Positions 33,075 to 44,845 of a DNA stretch of 64,000 nucleotides are shown in pieces. The stretch comes from Channallabes apus (lineage: Eukaryota; Chordata; Actinopteri; Siluriformes; Clariidae). Numbering within the stretch: the first letter of the stretch is position 1; each line of letters starts with the position of its first letter. A model generated the notes under the pieces. That model searched no databases. It was not told where the DNA came from and saw only the letters and a program-made list of their open reading frames with translations. The stretch is from assembly GCA_030522415.1 (NCBI GenBank), contig CM060125.1, positions 31,907,669 through 31,971,668 of the forward strand, read 5' to 3'. A program made the position numbers and the translations under genes.

Positions 33075-33594
33075 TCACGTGATCCGGCATAAAGCCGGAA
33101 CCGGCAAGGAAGCCAGGACGGAGAGATGAAGACAGCGCGCTGCATGTGTTTGGAAGCTGAGCGACTGCTTGTGGATTATACTTTGATAATTTCATTCAGT
33201 ACCCAGCTCATTCCGTTTATCGATCTCCCAGACCTACCATCGTCATTTGGTGAGATCGATCCATCTCTCCAACTTCACCATTTCACTCCTATTGCCGTTT
33301 TTCAGACACTGGACTATCATACACACACACACACACACCCGCATACATCGCACACACACTTTTTTCTATTTGTATATATTTTGTATATATTGGTTTGTGG
33401 TGCACCGTGTTTGTTTATTTATCTGTCTGTCTTGTTTAATACACTTGGTTTAATTTATTATAATTGTTTTGTGTCGCGTCGTGTTTTGTCCAGCTGCGGT
33501 TGCGCAATACCGGAAGTGTTGTATTCGAGCCCCTGTTTAGATTCCCGAATCCGTTTTTTTGTAACCAAGCGGTTGATAAAATCCAAGCGTTACA
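32889..33594 (+). repeat. Gypsy-4 3' LTR
   Basis: 706 bp, same length as the 5' LTR, with one substitution noticed. It contains the stop codon of the internal open frame (33072-33074). Confidence 0.88.
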
Positions 33595-33689
33595 AGTAGA
33601 CCCAAGAAAGTGAGTACTCACGAAATGGTAGATAGGGGATCTGATCCGACATGAGCCAAGAACTCAATGACTGAGCGCTGTACTGTGGC

Positions 33690-35688
33690 TTGTTTACTCC
33701 GCTTATACCCAAGACCCTCAAGCAGCTTCAACGATTTCTCGGGTTTGCGAACTTTATCCGGGGCTACAGTACGGTTGCAGCACCTTTAACCACGCTGATC
33801 CGACCTTCATCTTACTTCACCCTTAACCCAGATGCTATCGCCACTTTTCATGAACTTTGCAATCGATTCACCACAGCACCCATTCTCCTCCATCCAGATG
33901 CAAGTCAACCATTCGTTGTGGAGGTGGATGCCTCGGATGTGGGTGCCGGGGCCATCCTCTCCCAACGAGGTCCAGACCAGAAACTACACCCATGTAGTTT
34001 CTTCTCCAAAAAGTTCGATTCCACTCAGCAGCGATACGGGGTAGGGGACCGCGAACTGCTGGCCATAAAGTGGGCTTTGGAGGAATGGCGTCACTGGCTC
34101 CAGGGCGCCAGGGAGCCGTTCATCGTCTGGACCGACCACCAGAACCTCATCACTATCCGGAACATAAAACAACTCAACCCCAGACAGGTGCGATGGGCAC
34201 TATTTTTTGAACATTTTAATTTCCACCTCTCTTACCGCCCGGGGTCCAAGAACACCAAAGCTGATGCCCTCTCACGACAACACGAGGAGGACATTCCCCG
34301 GGCGCCTGTCCTACCCACATTGAAGATCATCGCACCACTTCACTGGAATTTGGAAACAAGAGTCCGCCAGGCACAGGCCGAGGAGACCGAACCGGCAGGT
34401 GTGCCACCTGGACGACTCTACGTGCCACGTTCCAAGAGAGTGGAGGTTCTTCAGTGGGGACATTCATCTCCCCTCTCTGGACATCAGGGCGCTCGTCGCA
34501 CCATCCAGTTCATTCTGCGCGCCTCCTGGTGGCCATCGTTGAGGAAGGACATCAACGAGTTTGTCCAGGCGTGCCCTGTGTGTGCCAGGGCAATAGATAA
34601 CAACCAACCGACGCCAGGAGAACTCCAACCACTACCTGTTCTGCGTCGGCCCTGGACACACATAGCCGTCGACTTCATCACGGGCCTGCCGGCCTCCGAG
34701 GGAAAGAACACCGTCCTGACGATCGTCGACCGGTTTTCCAAAGCTGTGCACCTGGTGGCTCTTGCCGGACTCCCGTCAGCAAAACAAACAGCCGAGCTGA
34801 TATTAGAACACGTAGTCCGCCTGCATGGATTCCCGAAGGACATCGTCTCGGACAGAGGGCCTCAGTTCACTGCCCGGTTCTGGAAGGCCTTCTGCCGTCT
34901 GATCGATTCAACCTGCAGTCTATCCTCTGGATACCATCCCCAGACTAATGGTCAGACGGAGCGGACCAACCAACAATTGGAGCGCTACCTGAGATGCTTC
35001 GTCGCCGATCGCCAGCACTCCTGGGCCCGCTACCTCATCTGGGCAGAACTATCACTCAATCTCCACACCTCGTCTGCCATACTTAAGCCCATTTGAGGTA
35101 TGCCACGGTTTCCAACCCTCCATGTTCCAACACCAGGAACCGGAGGTTGATGTACCGTCGGCCCAACAGTTGGTCCGCCGGTGTCGACGGTAGTGGCGTC
35201 AAGCCATCCAACAAGCTAACGCCCGCTACGCTATCCAACATCACCGTCGACACCCTCCGGGACGATTGTTCCACGTAGGTGACAAGGTATGGCTCTCAAC
35301 AAAAAATCTTCACCTTCACACCAAATCGAGGAAACTCTCACCTAGATTCATCGGCCCATACCGTATCACACACCGGATAAATCCTGTCACCTACCGGCTC
35401 CAGCTGCCTGTGGCGCTCCGAATCCACCCAGTGTTCCACACCTCTCAGCTGAAGCCCTTCATCACATCTCCCATGATTCCACCCTCCCCCCCTGCTCCTC
35501 CTCCCATCGACGGTGGTCTCGCCTACACTGTACGCCGGATCCTTGATTCACGCCCTTGGCTACGGCCCCGAGGAGCGATCTTGGATTCCGGCCTGGTTTA
35601 TTCTCGACCCCGAGTTGATTCAAGACTACCGTCGTCGGGTATCCTCCACCCCAGGACCGTCTGGAGCCGGTCCTGGACAGGGGGGTAC
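33690..35688 (+). pseudogene. Gypsy-2 pol 3' half: RT end, RNase H, integrase, chromodomain
   Basis: Open from 33690 to 35096: end of RT (KTLKQLQRFLGFANFIRGYS), RNase H (VEVDASDVGAGAILS, WTDHQNL), the integrase zinc-finger region (HSSPLSGHQGARR...CPVCAR) and the DDE core (VDFITGLP, SDRGPQF, NGQTERTN). A frameshift near 35075 moves the sequence into the frame reading LSPFEVCHGF; a TAG follows near 35192, and 35266-35560 continues with the GPY/F region (HVGDKVWLS, FHTSQLKPF). A chromodomain follows (GGLAYTVRRILDS, then in another frame GYGPEERSWIPAW) with a small internal deletion. Chromodomains steer integration to particular chromatin. Not functional as it stands. Confidence 0.85.
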
Positions 35689-36038
35689 TGTCATGCACAC
35701 TCAATCTGCAACCGGCACTAGGACCCGGAAGTAATGCGGTTGCCAACCAGGAAGTATAAGAGTCATTGAGTTCTTGGCCCATGTCGGATCAGATCACCTA
35801 TCTACCATTTTGTGAGTACTCACTTTCTTGGGTCTACTTTCTGATTAGAGTGTGTGTTTATAGGACGCGGGTTAAATTTGTGTTTTTCCCTTGCTCCGCT
35901 TATGTGAGAGTCCTTAGACCAAATCACGTGGTCATCCTGCCTACTCGCTTGCTTCCACGTTTGGGTTTACCATCCACGCTACAAAGGGCTAACCGCTAAG
36001 TGTGCTAATTCTTCTGATCATCCGGTTAGTTCGTGACA
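35674..36038 (+). repeat. Gypsy-2 polypurine tract and 3' LTR
   Basis: GGACAGGGGGGTAC (about 35675-35688) abuts the LTR at 35689-36038 (350 bp). It differs from the 5' LTR by scattered substitutions and a deletion of about 30 bp, so Gypsy-2 is clearly older than Gypsy-4. Confidence 0.88.
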
Positions 36039-36064
36039 CTAATCACAGGTGGACATTATTTTTA

Positions 36065-36405
36065 CACTCACTCACTCATCTTCTACACCACTTTATCCTG
36101 TATTTAGGGTCACAGGGGCGGAGCCTATCCCAGGAGGCATAGGGCACGAGGCAGGGTACACCCTGGACAGGGTGGCAGTCCATCGCAGGGCATACACACA
36201 TACACGCACACACAACTTGGGACACCAGTTAGCATAATCTGCAGGTCGTTGTACTGTGGGAGGAAACCGGAGAACCCGAAGGAAACCCACCAAGCACGGG
36301 GAGAACATGTAAACTCCACACACACACACACACACACACACACGGGAATCGAACCCGGACCCTGGAGGTGCAAAGCGACAGTGCTAACCACTACACCACC
36401 GCGCC
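36065..36405 (-). mobile_element. DANA/Mermaid-type SINE
   Basis: Minus-strand copy with the tRNA-like head at its right end (36380-36405) and a (CA)n expansion at 36317-36342 in place of part of the body. More diverged than the copies at 24906 and 52703. Confidence 0.8.
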
Positions 36406-36409
36406 TAAA

Positions 36410-37176
36410 TAAATTTTGTATAGCAGAAATAAAAATAAGTCATAGTTTTAGACACGCCCACATTCCAGTATATTAGACAAACCCACAATTTCGTTATATG
36501 GACTTAGACACACCCACATTCGTGTATATAGACAAAGACACGCCTCCAGTGTTCCGTGATCTTCAGACGTGGCCTGTTGCACGTATGCAGTGCATTATGG
36601 GTAATGTAGTGACAGATGAGTAATGGATGTGAAGGTAATAGTGCAGTGCTGATGCTCTGTGTGTGTAAATTGGTTTTTAATCAGTGTGTGTGTGTGTGTG
36701 TGTGTGAGCATGCCACGGCGCTGCTGTACACGATACTGTATATAACTCTATAGTAGTGTAGAGTTCTGTACTGATGCATCACTCTGCCAGGCAAACAGTA
36801 AAGTTAGGACCCGCACACACACACACACACACACATGTACACACATACACACGACCTCCGTCTGCTACCACTGTGTATTTTTATGAGTGTGATTCCCAAC
36901 TCGCATGTAAAAAATATTCAAGCCTCTCAAATGCGACTCTGTTACTATGGAAACAGGTCCAGGCAAGACAGACGAGTCAGACCGAATATAGTAGTGATGA
37001 ACAATTTATGGATACACACATACACCCACATACACACTCACACACACAAAAACATACTGTACAAAAGCACCTTAAATTAAAGGTTTACTTATTATGTGTT
37101 TTTTGTGTTTCTTCAGAGTGCTGTGTTTAATGTGTGTTTGGTGTGTTTAGTGTGCTGTGTTAGGCATTTGGTGCGC
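36410..37176. other. Non-coding region with small tandem similarity
   Basis: Three approximate repeats of a motif around AGACACGCCCACATTC / AGACACACCCACATTC (36450-36545), a GT run at 36684-36706 and CA runs near 36814-36850. No gene recognised. Confidence 0.45.
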
Positions 37177-37452
37177 TGTATTTCAAAGTCAACTTTATTG
37201 TCAATATGACCATGCAAACAGAATTTACACATCGGATCGAAATTTCTTCCTACTCCAGATGTGAACAAAAGGATAAAAAAAAATAAATAGTGCAAATAGC
37301 TCACATATAACAAACAGACACAACAAGCAACAGGAGTGCACACAGGTTATGACAGTGAGACAGTAAACATAACATGGGACATTTAGAGTGTTGTGGATTA
37401 AATATACAGCGTCACAGGAAAATGCAGTATGGTGGCTGAAGGGAATTGAGTG
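37177..37452 (-). repeat. Host repeat carrying Gypsy-3 (continues at 50941-51085)
   Basis: Contains AAAGTCAACTTTATTGTCAA, a motif found in many fish genomes at the 3' end of a LINE or SINE family read on the minus strand. Gypsy-3 is inserted in it; the sequence resumes after the gagtg duplication at 50946. Confidence 0.5.
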
Positions 37453-38704
37453 TGTTATGGTGGTAACCAAAATAACCAGGCCAGGGATTAGAACAAAAAA
37501 ACAGCTTACTTAACAACTAGTACAGTAACATTATCCAAGATGGCGCCGGTGAGGTCGGCTGCCGTCACGACTGCTCCGACCACCTTTTCTTTGTTTTTGT
37601 TCTCTAAGTTAGTTTTCAGTGTTTTAAAATCGGCAAAATCATCACCATTGAGTACATTAGGTATGATAGAGACACTCTTGTTTCTATTGGTACACAATGT
37701 ACTCACAATTCGACGTTTTTAACTCCGGATTCGAGCTGGCCGAGTGAGATCCTGCGGGAGAACAATGGACGCGAAGCGGAGGCCTCGAGGGAGACGAGCC
37801 GGCGTGAGGAACAGGCTCAGGACCCGTGCATACCGCACACCGCTGCCTAGCATCCTGCTCGCCAACGTCCAGTCACTGGAGAACAAACTCGATGACCTCA
37901 GGGCCAGGATAAAGTTCCAGAGAGACATTCGGGACTGCAACCTTCTCTGCTTCACCAAGACATGGCTGAACCCAGCGGTGCCAGACCACGCCATACAACC
38001 AGCCGAGTTCTTCTCGGTTCACCGCATGGACAGGACGCGGGACTCGGGGAAGTCAAGAGGAGGCGGCGTGTGCTTAATGGTGAACAACAGCTGGTGCAAC
38101 AGCGTGAGCGTTGTTCATCTTACACGCTCCTGCACACCAAACCTGGAACTACTGTCCATCATGTGTCGTCCTTTTTATCTTCCACGGGAGTTCACATCGG
38201 TCATAATCAGTGCCGTTTACATTCCACCACAAGCGGACATTGACACTGCCTTATGCGAGCTGCATGAGGCACTCACACAGCACCAGACACAACACCGGGA
38301 CGCTGGCAGGGATTAAGGACAATAACGGATTATAAAGCACCAACATCCGGTATGACGAACACGGACGCGACTCTGGCACACGAGCTCAACAACTTCTATG
38401 CTCGCTTCGAGGCTGCAGCTAAAGACGCTAGCGATGCTAATGCTAACGGCGCTAATGCTAACGGCGCTAATGCTAGCGGCGCTAACGGCTGCAGACAGGA
38501 AGACACTGCCAGCACCGGGAACGCGCTCATCATCTCCGAGCACGACGTGAGAAGAGCCTTCAAGAGAGTGAACACAAGGAAAGCAGCAGGACCAGATGGC
38601 ATCTCAGGTCGTATCCTCAGAGCCTGCGCAGACCAGCTAGCACCTGTGTTCACTAAGATATTCAACATCTCCTTATCTCAGTCGGTGATCCCCACGTGCT
38701 TCAA

Positions 38705-39520
38705 TTCAATTCAATTCAATTCAATTTTATTTATATAGCGCTTTTAACAATGGTCATTGTCTCAAAGCAGCTTCACAAAAATTAAAGAAATTTAACAAAA
38801 AAAAAAAAAAATTATATATATTATATATAAAATAATTATATATAAAATAATAAATAAATAAATAAAATTATAATAGAAAATAAATAAATAAAAACAAATA
38901 ATAATAATAATTATAGAAAAGAAAATAATTGGAAGTGTGGATGTGTGAGAAAAATGTGCAGATAATAATGAGACGAATGAATGAAATTTCTCTGATGAGC
39001 AAGCCAAGGGTGACGGCGACGGTGGCAAGGAAAAACTCCCTGAGATGGCATTAGGAAGAAACCTTGAGAGGAACCAGACTCAACAGGGAACCCATCCTCA
39101 TTTGGGCGATAACAGATAGAAATGATATAACATCTTGTGTGTTGTGCAGGTGAAAATTCAATATGACAGAAATTATTTAAATTGACATGAAGACCAGTTC
39201 AGCATAGGGACGAGTCAGTAGGTGCAGAGGGCAGATGAGGTCTGGATCACTGGAAGCACAGGAGCAGCATGTGTAGCTCCAACCATCATAAAGCCATCTT
39301 TAAAGCCAATCCAGCTGGAGCTGGTCCTTCTCTGGATGCCTCAGGAACCTCGCAGGGTCGGCCTTTGTCTACTGAAGCTGGCAAAATCTCCCGATGCCTC
39401 GGGATGGGTAGAGAAATACAGAACAGATGGGGAGAATTAGCGTAGTTGCCATTCGGTATAGGTGTACTGGAGTATGAGTACTGGGATGAGTTATGTGTAT
39501 GCCAGATTAAAAAGATGCGT
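38705..39520 (-). repeat. L2 copy C 3'UTR and tail
   Basis: TTGAA repeats, TTTATATAGCGCTTTTAACA, an A/T-only stretch (38800-38900) and the conserved AAGGAAAAACTCCCTGAGAT and GGAACCAGACTCAACAGG blocks shared with the other L2 tails. Confidence 0.75.
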
Positions 39521-39791
39521 CTTGAGTCTACTTTTGAACTGAGAAACCGTGTCTGCTCCCCGAACACTGTCTGGAAGGCTATTCCAAAGCTTTGGAGCTA
39601 AATATGAAAAAGCCCTACCCCCTTTTGTAGATTTTGAAATTCTGGGAACTACCAGAAGTCCGGAGTTTTGTGATCTTAAGGCGCGTGGTGGATTGTAGCG
39701 TATCAGAAGACTGGTTAGGTATGTGGGAGCTAAACCATTTAAGGCCTTGTATGTAAGTAATACTATTTTGTAATTTATTCTAAACTTGGGG

Positions 39792-42431
39792 TTATATTGG
39801 GGTTATATGATCATATTTTCTGGATCTAGTGAGAACCCTGGCAGCTGCATTTTGGATTAACTGAAGCTTGTTTATTGAGGATGCAGGACAACCACCTAGT
39901 AATGCATTACAATAGTCCAGTCTGGAGGTCATGAATGCATGAACTAGTTTTTCTGCATCAGATACGGATAAGATGTTCCTAAGTTTAGCAATATTTCGAA
40001 GATGGAAAAAGTCTGTTTTTGTGATATTTGAAATGTGATTTTCAAAAGACAAGTTACTGTCTAATATTACTCCCAGATCTTTTACTGCTGAGCTGGTAAT
40101 AACAGTACATCCTTCTAAGCGCAGGCTGAATTGTGAAAGCTGTTGTGTGCTGGTTTTTGGGCCAATAAGTAATATCTCTGTCTTATCTGAATTTAATAAA
40201 AGAAAGTTATTGGTCATCCAATCTTTTATGTCCTGGACACACTCAGTTAATCTAGACAACTTAGGTATTTCGTCTGGTTTAGTTGAGATATATAATTGGG
40301 TATCATCAGCATAACAATGGAAACTAATCCCATGTCTTCTAATGATGTTACCCAAGGGAAGCATGTATATTGAGAACAACAGAGGTCCTAAAACTGACCC
40401 TTGTGGGACCCCATATTTCACTGGCATTACACCAGACGGTTCTCCATTTAGATCTACAAAATGGTAGCGATCAGACAGGTAAGATCTAAACCATTTTAAT
40501 GCCTGTCCCTGAATACCTATATAATTTTGTAAGCGATCTATGAGAATATTATGATCTATAGTGTCGAATGCAGCACTAAGATCAAGCAGGACTAGCAATG
40601 AGATGCAGCCTTGGTCTGAAGCTAAAAACAAGTCATTTGTAATCTTAACTAGTGCAGTTTCTGTGCTATGATGGGGCCTGAAACCTGACTGAAATTCTTC
40701 AAGGATGTTGTTATCCTGCAAGAATGTGCAAATTTGAGCTGATACTACTTTTTCTAGTATTTTTGATATGAACGGGAGGTTTGAAATCGGTCTGTAATTT
40801 TTTATTTCATTCGCGTCCAAATTTGATTTTTTAAGAAGCGGCTTAATAACTGCTAACTTGAAAGGTTTAGGGACGTGACCTAGATGTAATGAAGAATTAA
40901 TAATGTTTAGGAGTGGCTCTCCAACCGTAAGCATCACTTCTTTTAAAAATCTGGTTGGGATTGGGTCTAACAGGCACGTTGTTGATTTAGCCGAGGTGAT
41001 GAGTTTATACAGCTCTTCCTGTCCTATACCTGTAAAGCAGTGAAAATCTAAATGTGAAGCTATAGGCTGAACTGGATCGTGAGATACTATTAGAGGTTGA
41101 ACCTCCATTATTTTCTTCCTGATATTATTGATTTTTTCATTAAAGAAGTCCATAAAGTCTTCACTTCTAAACTGTGATGGGATACTCTCTGCGGGCATCT
41201 TAGGTTTTGTTAGGCGAGCCACTGTACTAAATAAGAACCTGGGATTGTTTTGGTTTCTTGCTATCAGTTGGCTAAGATGCTCGGTCCTAGCAGTTTTTAG
41301 AGCCTGTCTATAGCTGCACATACTGTCTTTATACGCAATTCGAAAAACTTCTAATTTAGTTTTCCTCCATTTTCGCTCGAGGTTACGGGTTGCTCTCTTT
41401 AGGGCGCGAGTATGACTGTTGTACCACGGTGCAAATGTTTTATCTCTGACTTTTTTTAATCTGATGGGAGCAACAGTGTCTAATGTACTGGTAAAAATAG
41501 TGCCCATGCTGCTAGTCACTTCATCTAGATCATCTGCATTTAGGGGTCTAATAAGAAATTGGGACAGATCCGGCAGATTACTTGTGAATCTGTCTTTAGT
41601 GGTGGGATTCATATTTCTAACAGATTGATAACGTGGGGAGACACAGCTAATCTGTTCTACGGGTAGAGTATATGTCAGGAGGTGATGATCTGTGATATCA
41701 TCACTTTGAGGTATGATCTCTATATTAGAGACATCTATACCATGGGATATAATTAAATCTAGCGTATGATTAAAGCGGTGAGTTGCTCCAATTATATTTT
41801 GCTTAACCCCAAAGGAATTTAGTAAATCCATTAATGTGAGTGCTAAAGCGTCGTTAGCATCATCTACATGAATGTTAAAGTCTCCTACTATCAACACTTT
41901 GTCAGAGTTAACCAGTAGGTCTGATAGCAGATGTCCAAATTCTTTAAGAAAATCGCCATATGGCCCCGGGGGTCTGTACACGGTGGCCAGGGTAAAATAT
42001 AGCAAGGGTTTATTACGTATTTCATTTAGTGCAACATTAATGATAAGCACTTCAAATGAATTAAACCTGGGCCTTATTTTCTGGGTAACAGTGAGTACAT
42101 CCTTGTAGATAGTGGCGACACCACCACCGCGACCAATTAGACGGGGCTCGTGCTTATAGAAATATCCTGACGGAGTAGACTCATTCAGACCAAAATATTC
42201 ATTTGGTTTAAGCCAGGTTTCAGTGAGACAGAGTGCGTCAAGGCAATAATCTGAGATAATTTCATTAACAATAAGTGCTTTAGCTGCAAGGGATCTAATG
42301 TTGAGTAGTCCAAACTTTAGAGGTGGATTTTGACTACTTATTTTGCCTTTTTCTGGTTTTATGGTTATCAGATTGTTTCCGGCAAATTTAACAAATTTAT
42401 TTTTTTTTCTCAGTATTCGGGGAACAGACAC
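39792..42431 (-). CDS. L2 copy C ORF2 (endonuclease and reverse transcriptase), near complete
   Basis: 879 codons open from [10 protein letters not shown]. Endonuclease (APE type): [39 protein letters not shown], the catalytic-type GDFNIH, and [63 protein letters not shown] and catalytic YADDTQLY. It nicks target DNA and primes cDNA synthesis. The frame stops at KYDHITPI because a small rearrangement near 39760-39795 replaces the following WLPV region; the rest of the C-terminal domain lies in another frame (about 39500-39780). RT and endonuclease cores look complete. Confidence 0.9.
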   Translation of the reverse strand: MSVPRILRKKNKFVKFAGNNLITIKPEKGKISSQNPPLKFGLLNIRSLAAKALIVNEIISDYCLDALCLTETWLKPNEYFGLNESTPSGYFYKHEPRLIGRGGGVATIYKDVLTVTQKIRPRFNSFEVLIINVALNEIRNKPLLYFTLATVYRPPGPYGDFLKEFGHLLSDLLVNSDKVLIVGDFNIHVDDANDALALTLMDLLNSFGVKQNIIGATHRFNHTLDLIISHGIDVSNIEIIPQSDDITDHHLLTYTLPVEQISCVSPRYQSVRNMNPTTKDRFTSNLPDLSQFLIRPLNADDLDEVTSSMGTIFTSTLDTVAPIRLKKVRDKTFAPWYNSHTRALKRATRNLERKWRKTKLEVFRIAYKDSMCSYRQALKTARTEHLSQLIARNQNNPRFLFSTVARLTKPKMPAESIPSQFRSEDFMDFFNEKINNIRKKIMEVQPLIVSHDPVQPIASHLDFHCFTGIGQEELYKLITSAKSTTCLLDPIPTRFLKEVMLTVGEPLLNIINSSLHLGHVPKPFKLAVIKPLLKKSNLDANEIKNYRPISNLPFISKILEKVVSAQICTFLQDNNILEEFQSGFRPHHSTETALVKITNDLFLASDQGCISLLVLLDLSAAFDTIDHNILIDRLQNYIGIQGQALKWFRSYLSDRYHFVDLNGEPSGVMPVKYGVPQGSVLGPLLFSIYMLPLGNIIRRHGISFHCYADDTQLYISTKPDEIPKLSRLTECVQDIKDWMTNNFLLLNSDKTEILLIGPKTSTQQLSQFSLRLEGCTVITSSAVKDLGVILDSNLSFENHISNITKTDFFHLRNIAKLRNILSVSDAEKLVHAFMTSRLDYCNALLGGCPASSINKLQLIQNAAARVLTRSRKYDHITPI

Positions 42432-43913
42432 AGTTTCTATAGGACAAGCTATGTGTGTTCGTCTATCACTACGGTGAGTTGTGATGTGTCTAATATGTTT
42501 GGAATCTACAGTATGACATACCGCCAGTCAGATGGTTCGTAGCTTCAAAGAGTCCATCATTGTTCCTGTCCCGAAGAAACCACATCCTGCTTCCCTCAAT
42601 GACTATCGCCCTGTAGCCCTCACGTCAGTAGTGATGAAGTGCTTTGAACGCCTTATCAGAGACTTCATCATTTCTTCACTACCCGACACACTGGACCCAC
42701 TACAGTTTGCATACCGTCAGAACCGCTCCACAGACGATGCAATCTCTCATCTACTCCACACATCACTCACTCACCTGGACACTAGGAAAGGGAATTTTGT
42801 TAAAATGCTCTTCATCGACTACAGCTCTGCTTTTAATACCATAATTCCCTCCACACTCACCACCAAGCTGGAGCACCTGGGACTCAGCTCATCTATATGT
42901 CAGTGGATCTCCAATTTTCTGACTGGCAGACCACAGGCAGTAAGGATGGGCGGACATGTCTCAGCTACACTCACTCTCAGCACTGGAGCCCCCAGGGTTG
43001 TGTTCTGAGCCCCCTGCTGTACTCTTTGTACACCCACGACTGCGTGGCCACTACCAACTCCATCATCAAGTTTGCTGACGACACCGTCGTGGTCGGACTG
43101 ATCACCAACAATGATGAGTCGGACTACCTAGAGGAGATTGGAAATCTGGAGAACTGGTGCCAGAGGAACAATCTCCTCCTGAACGTCAGTAAGACAAAGG
43201 AGCTGATAGTGGACTTTAGTACAAAGCAGGAGAGGAACTACCAGACCCCCGTCATCAACAGGAGCCCAGTGGAGAGAGTGGACAGCTTCAGATACCTCGG
43301 TGTTCACATCACGCAGGACCTGTCATGGTCCTGTCACATCAACACCGTGGTGAAAAAAGCCCGGCAGCGTCTCTACCACCTAGATAGGTAGAGACTTTTA
43401 GGCGATTTGGCCTAAAATCAAAATCTCGATTAATTGAACATTTTAACTCGATTTCGATTAATAAACGATTTTTTTTTGCCCTCATAGTTTACTGACAAGT
43501 TTTGTACAGAGAATATGCTCACAAGTGAGAGATTTTTTAATGAAGGCTGCATTACTTGATTGATTAATTGAAGGCAACACACACTATCTACTATCTGATT
43601 ATTTACTGAACATCAATGTTGAACAACTTAAATTAAACTGAAGCCACAAAAATTAAAGGGTTCATTAAATTACATTTTAAAGTATAGTTTATTAACAAAA
43701 ACAGATGACAGATTTGGCCTTAAAAATTAAGATACTATAGGCACATGCTCAGAATCTTTACAAGGCAAAGATTTTTATTTTTTTTAAAAATACTTGTTTG
43801 TGATGATAAAAAGTATCTTGTGATGATATATTAATGTTTTGAGATTTTTAAACAATAATGAGAAACAACATTTAGACCACACACACTGGGGCTGTCTTTT
43901 TGAGAAAAAAGAC

Positions 43914-44578
43914 CTTTCACTCTTTCTCTCTCTCTCTGTCGAGCTACACATGTGGTTCCTGAGCTGCCAGTGATCCAGACTCCCTCTTCCCTCCGGACCT
44001 GTCTGATCCATCCTGGTGCCCGGTTTCTGGTTGGAGGTCTCATCGCATGGATGCCCCGTGTGTCTCTTTAGGATGCGTCTGGTGTCTGGGGATGATTCTC
44101 TATACTTAGAAGATGGTTCTGGCCTCGACTGGTGTGGTCAGCTGTTTCTCTGAGGACTTGACAATTCGATAGTTCAGGACTGGAACTTTCTACAAGTCTA
44201 TCTGAGTCTCGAATAACTACTGGACTCCATTTTAACATCAAGTATTATAACATCAATTAACATCAAATATTATAGCTGAACCTAACACTTAACACTGTAT
44301 AAATGCAGATCATTTCCTACTATCTGTTTCACCCAGATGAGGATGGGTTCCCTGTCGAGTCTGGTTCCTCTCAAGGTTTCTTCCTATTACCGTCTCAGGG
44401 AGTTTTTCCTTGCCACTGTCGCCCTCGGGCTTGCTCGCCAGGGAATATCTGAACATTTTGATTCATACACATTCACATTCCATACAAACTTAAATAATTC
44501 TTTTGATTGTGTAAAGCTGTTTTGAGACAATGTCAATTGTTAAAAGCGCTATACAAATAAAACTGAATTGAATTGAAT
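43914..44578 (+). mobile_element. L2 3'-tail insertion inside the hAT-like element
   Basis: Begins in the CT-rich tract (TTTCACTCTTTCTC), runs through the conserved 3'UTR and ends with TTGAATTGAATT. It has no ORF2 part and is similar in extent to the insertion at 11439-12124. Confidence 0.8.
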
Positions 44579-44845
44579 TTTTATCCCACAATTCAGAGTT
44601 AAATGAAGGCTATTTCACACGGCCCCAATAAACTGACATAATGGCTTAAGCATGCAATGACAACAAACATGGAATGAATTATGCAGCTATCATCTGGGCC
44701 AGGACAATTTCACTTTTACTATATAGTTGGGTACCTGCTAGGTGTTGTATAGTTCATATTTGCTTGGCCAGAATGGTTTAAGCCACCAAAATAATGTTTG
44801 ATTGATACGAACGCGCAGCATTCGGCAACGTGAACACGAGGCGAA

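Larger units (their letters stand above)
30090..33594 (+). mobile_element. Non-autonomous Gypsy-like LTR element (Gypsy-4), very young
   Basis: 3505-bp element with two 706-bp LTRs (30090-30795 and 32889-33594, TGTAGCAC...GCGTTACA) and a short duplication agta at 30086-30089 and 33595-33598 (aagta if the LTR ends at gttac). I find one LTR difference (CCCGAAACC versus CCCGAATCC). A primer-site-like TGGTGGCCCGTACG follows the 5' LTR, and a G-rich polypurine run (about 32870-32885) precedes the 3' LTR. The internal part codes for gag fused to integrase ends only, so RT and integrase must come from a helper element. Confidence 0.88.
30046..33702 (-). repeat. Inverted Gypsy-2 LTR fragment, split by the element at 30090-33594
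   Basis: 30046-30089 and 33595-33702 together are the reverse complement of an internal part of the Gypsy-2 LTR (its positions about 26474-26620). The fragment replaces the RT-coding half of Gypsy-2. The two halves join exactly when the nested element and one copy of agta are removed. Confidence 0.8.
26400..36038 (+). mobile_element. Gypsy-2: chromovirus LTR retrotransposon, heavily nested
   Basis: Bounded by LTRs at 26400-26778 and 35689-36038 and by the 5-bp target-site duplication ctaat (26395-26399 and 36039-36043). In order: 5' LTR, gag start, L2 copy B (minus), protease fragment, an inverted piece of its own LTR split by a second LTR element, the pol 3' half with chromodomain, and the 3' LTR. 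gag-to-protease and RT segments are missing. The chromodomain and missing classical primer site point to the sushi/V-clade of vertebrate chromoviruses (inference). Confidence 0.88.
38705..42541 (-). mobile_element. L2 LINE copy C, inside the Rex1-like LINE
   Basis: Minus-strand L2 from just upstream of the ORF2 start (42541) through ORF2 and a 3'UTR to the TTGAA tail at 38705. It carries the 7-bp target-site duplication gcttcaa (38698-38704 and 42542-42548), which restores the host reading PTCFKES when removed. Its sequence is distinct from copies A and B (a different subfamily). Confidence 0.88.

Noticed and set aside
30090..33594. Tandem genomic duplication of about 2.8 kb
   Set aside because: The two 706-bp repeats are LTRs: TG...CA ends, flanking short duplication, and polypurine tract in place.
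37744..38316. Host gene encoding a 190-residue basic protein
   Set aside because: The sequence is the endonuclease start of a Rex1-like LINE (LLANVQSLENKLDDLR, RGGGVCLMVN).
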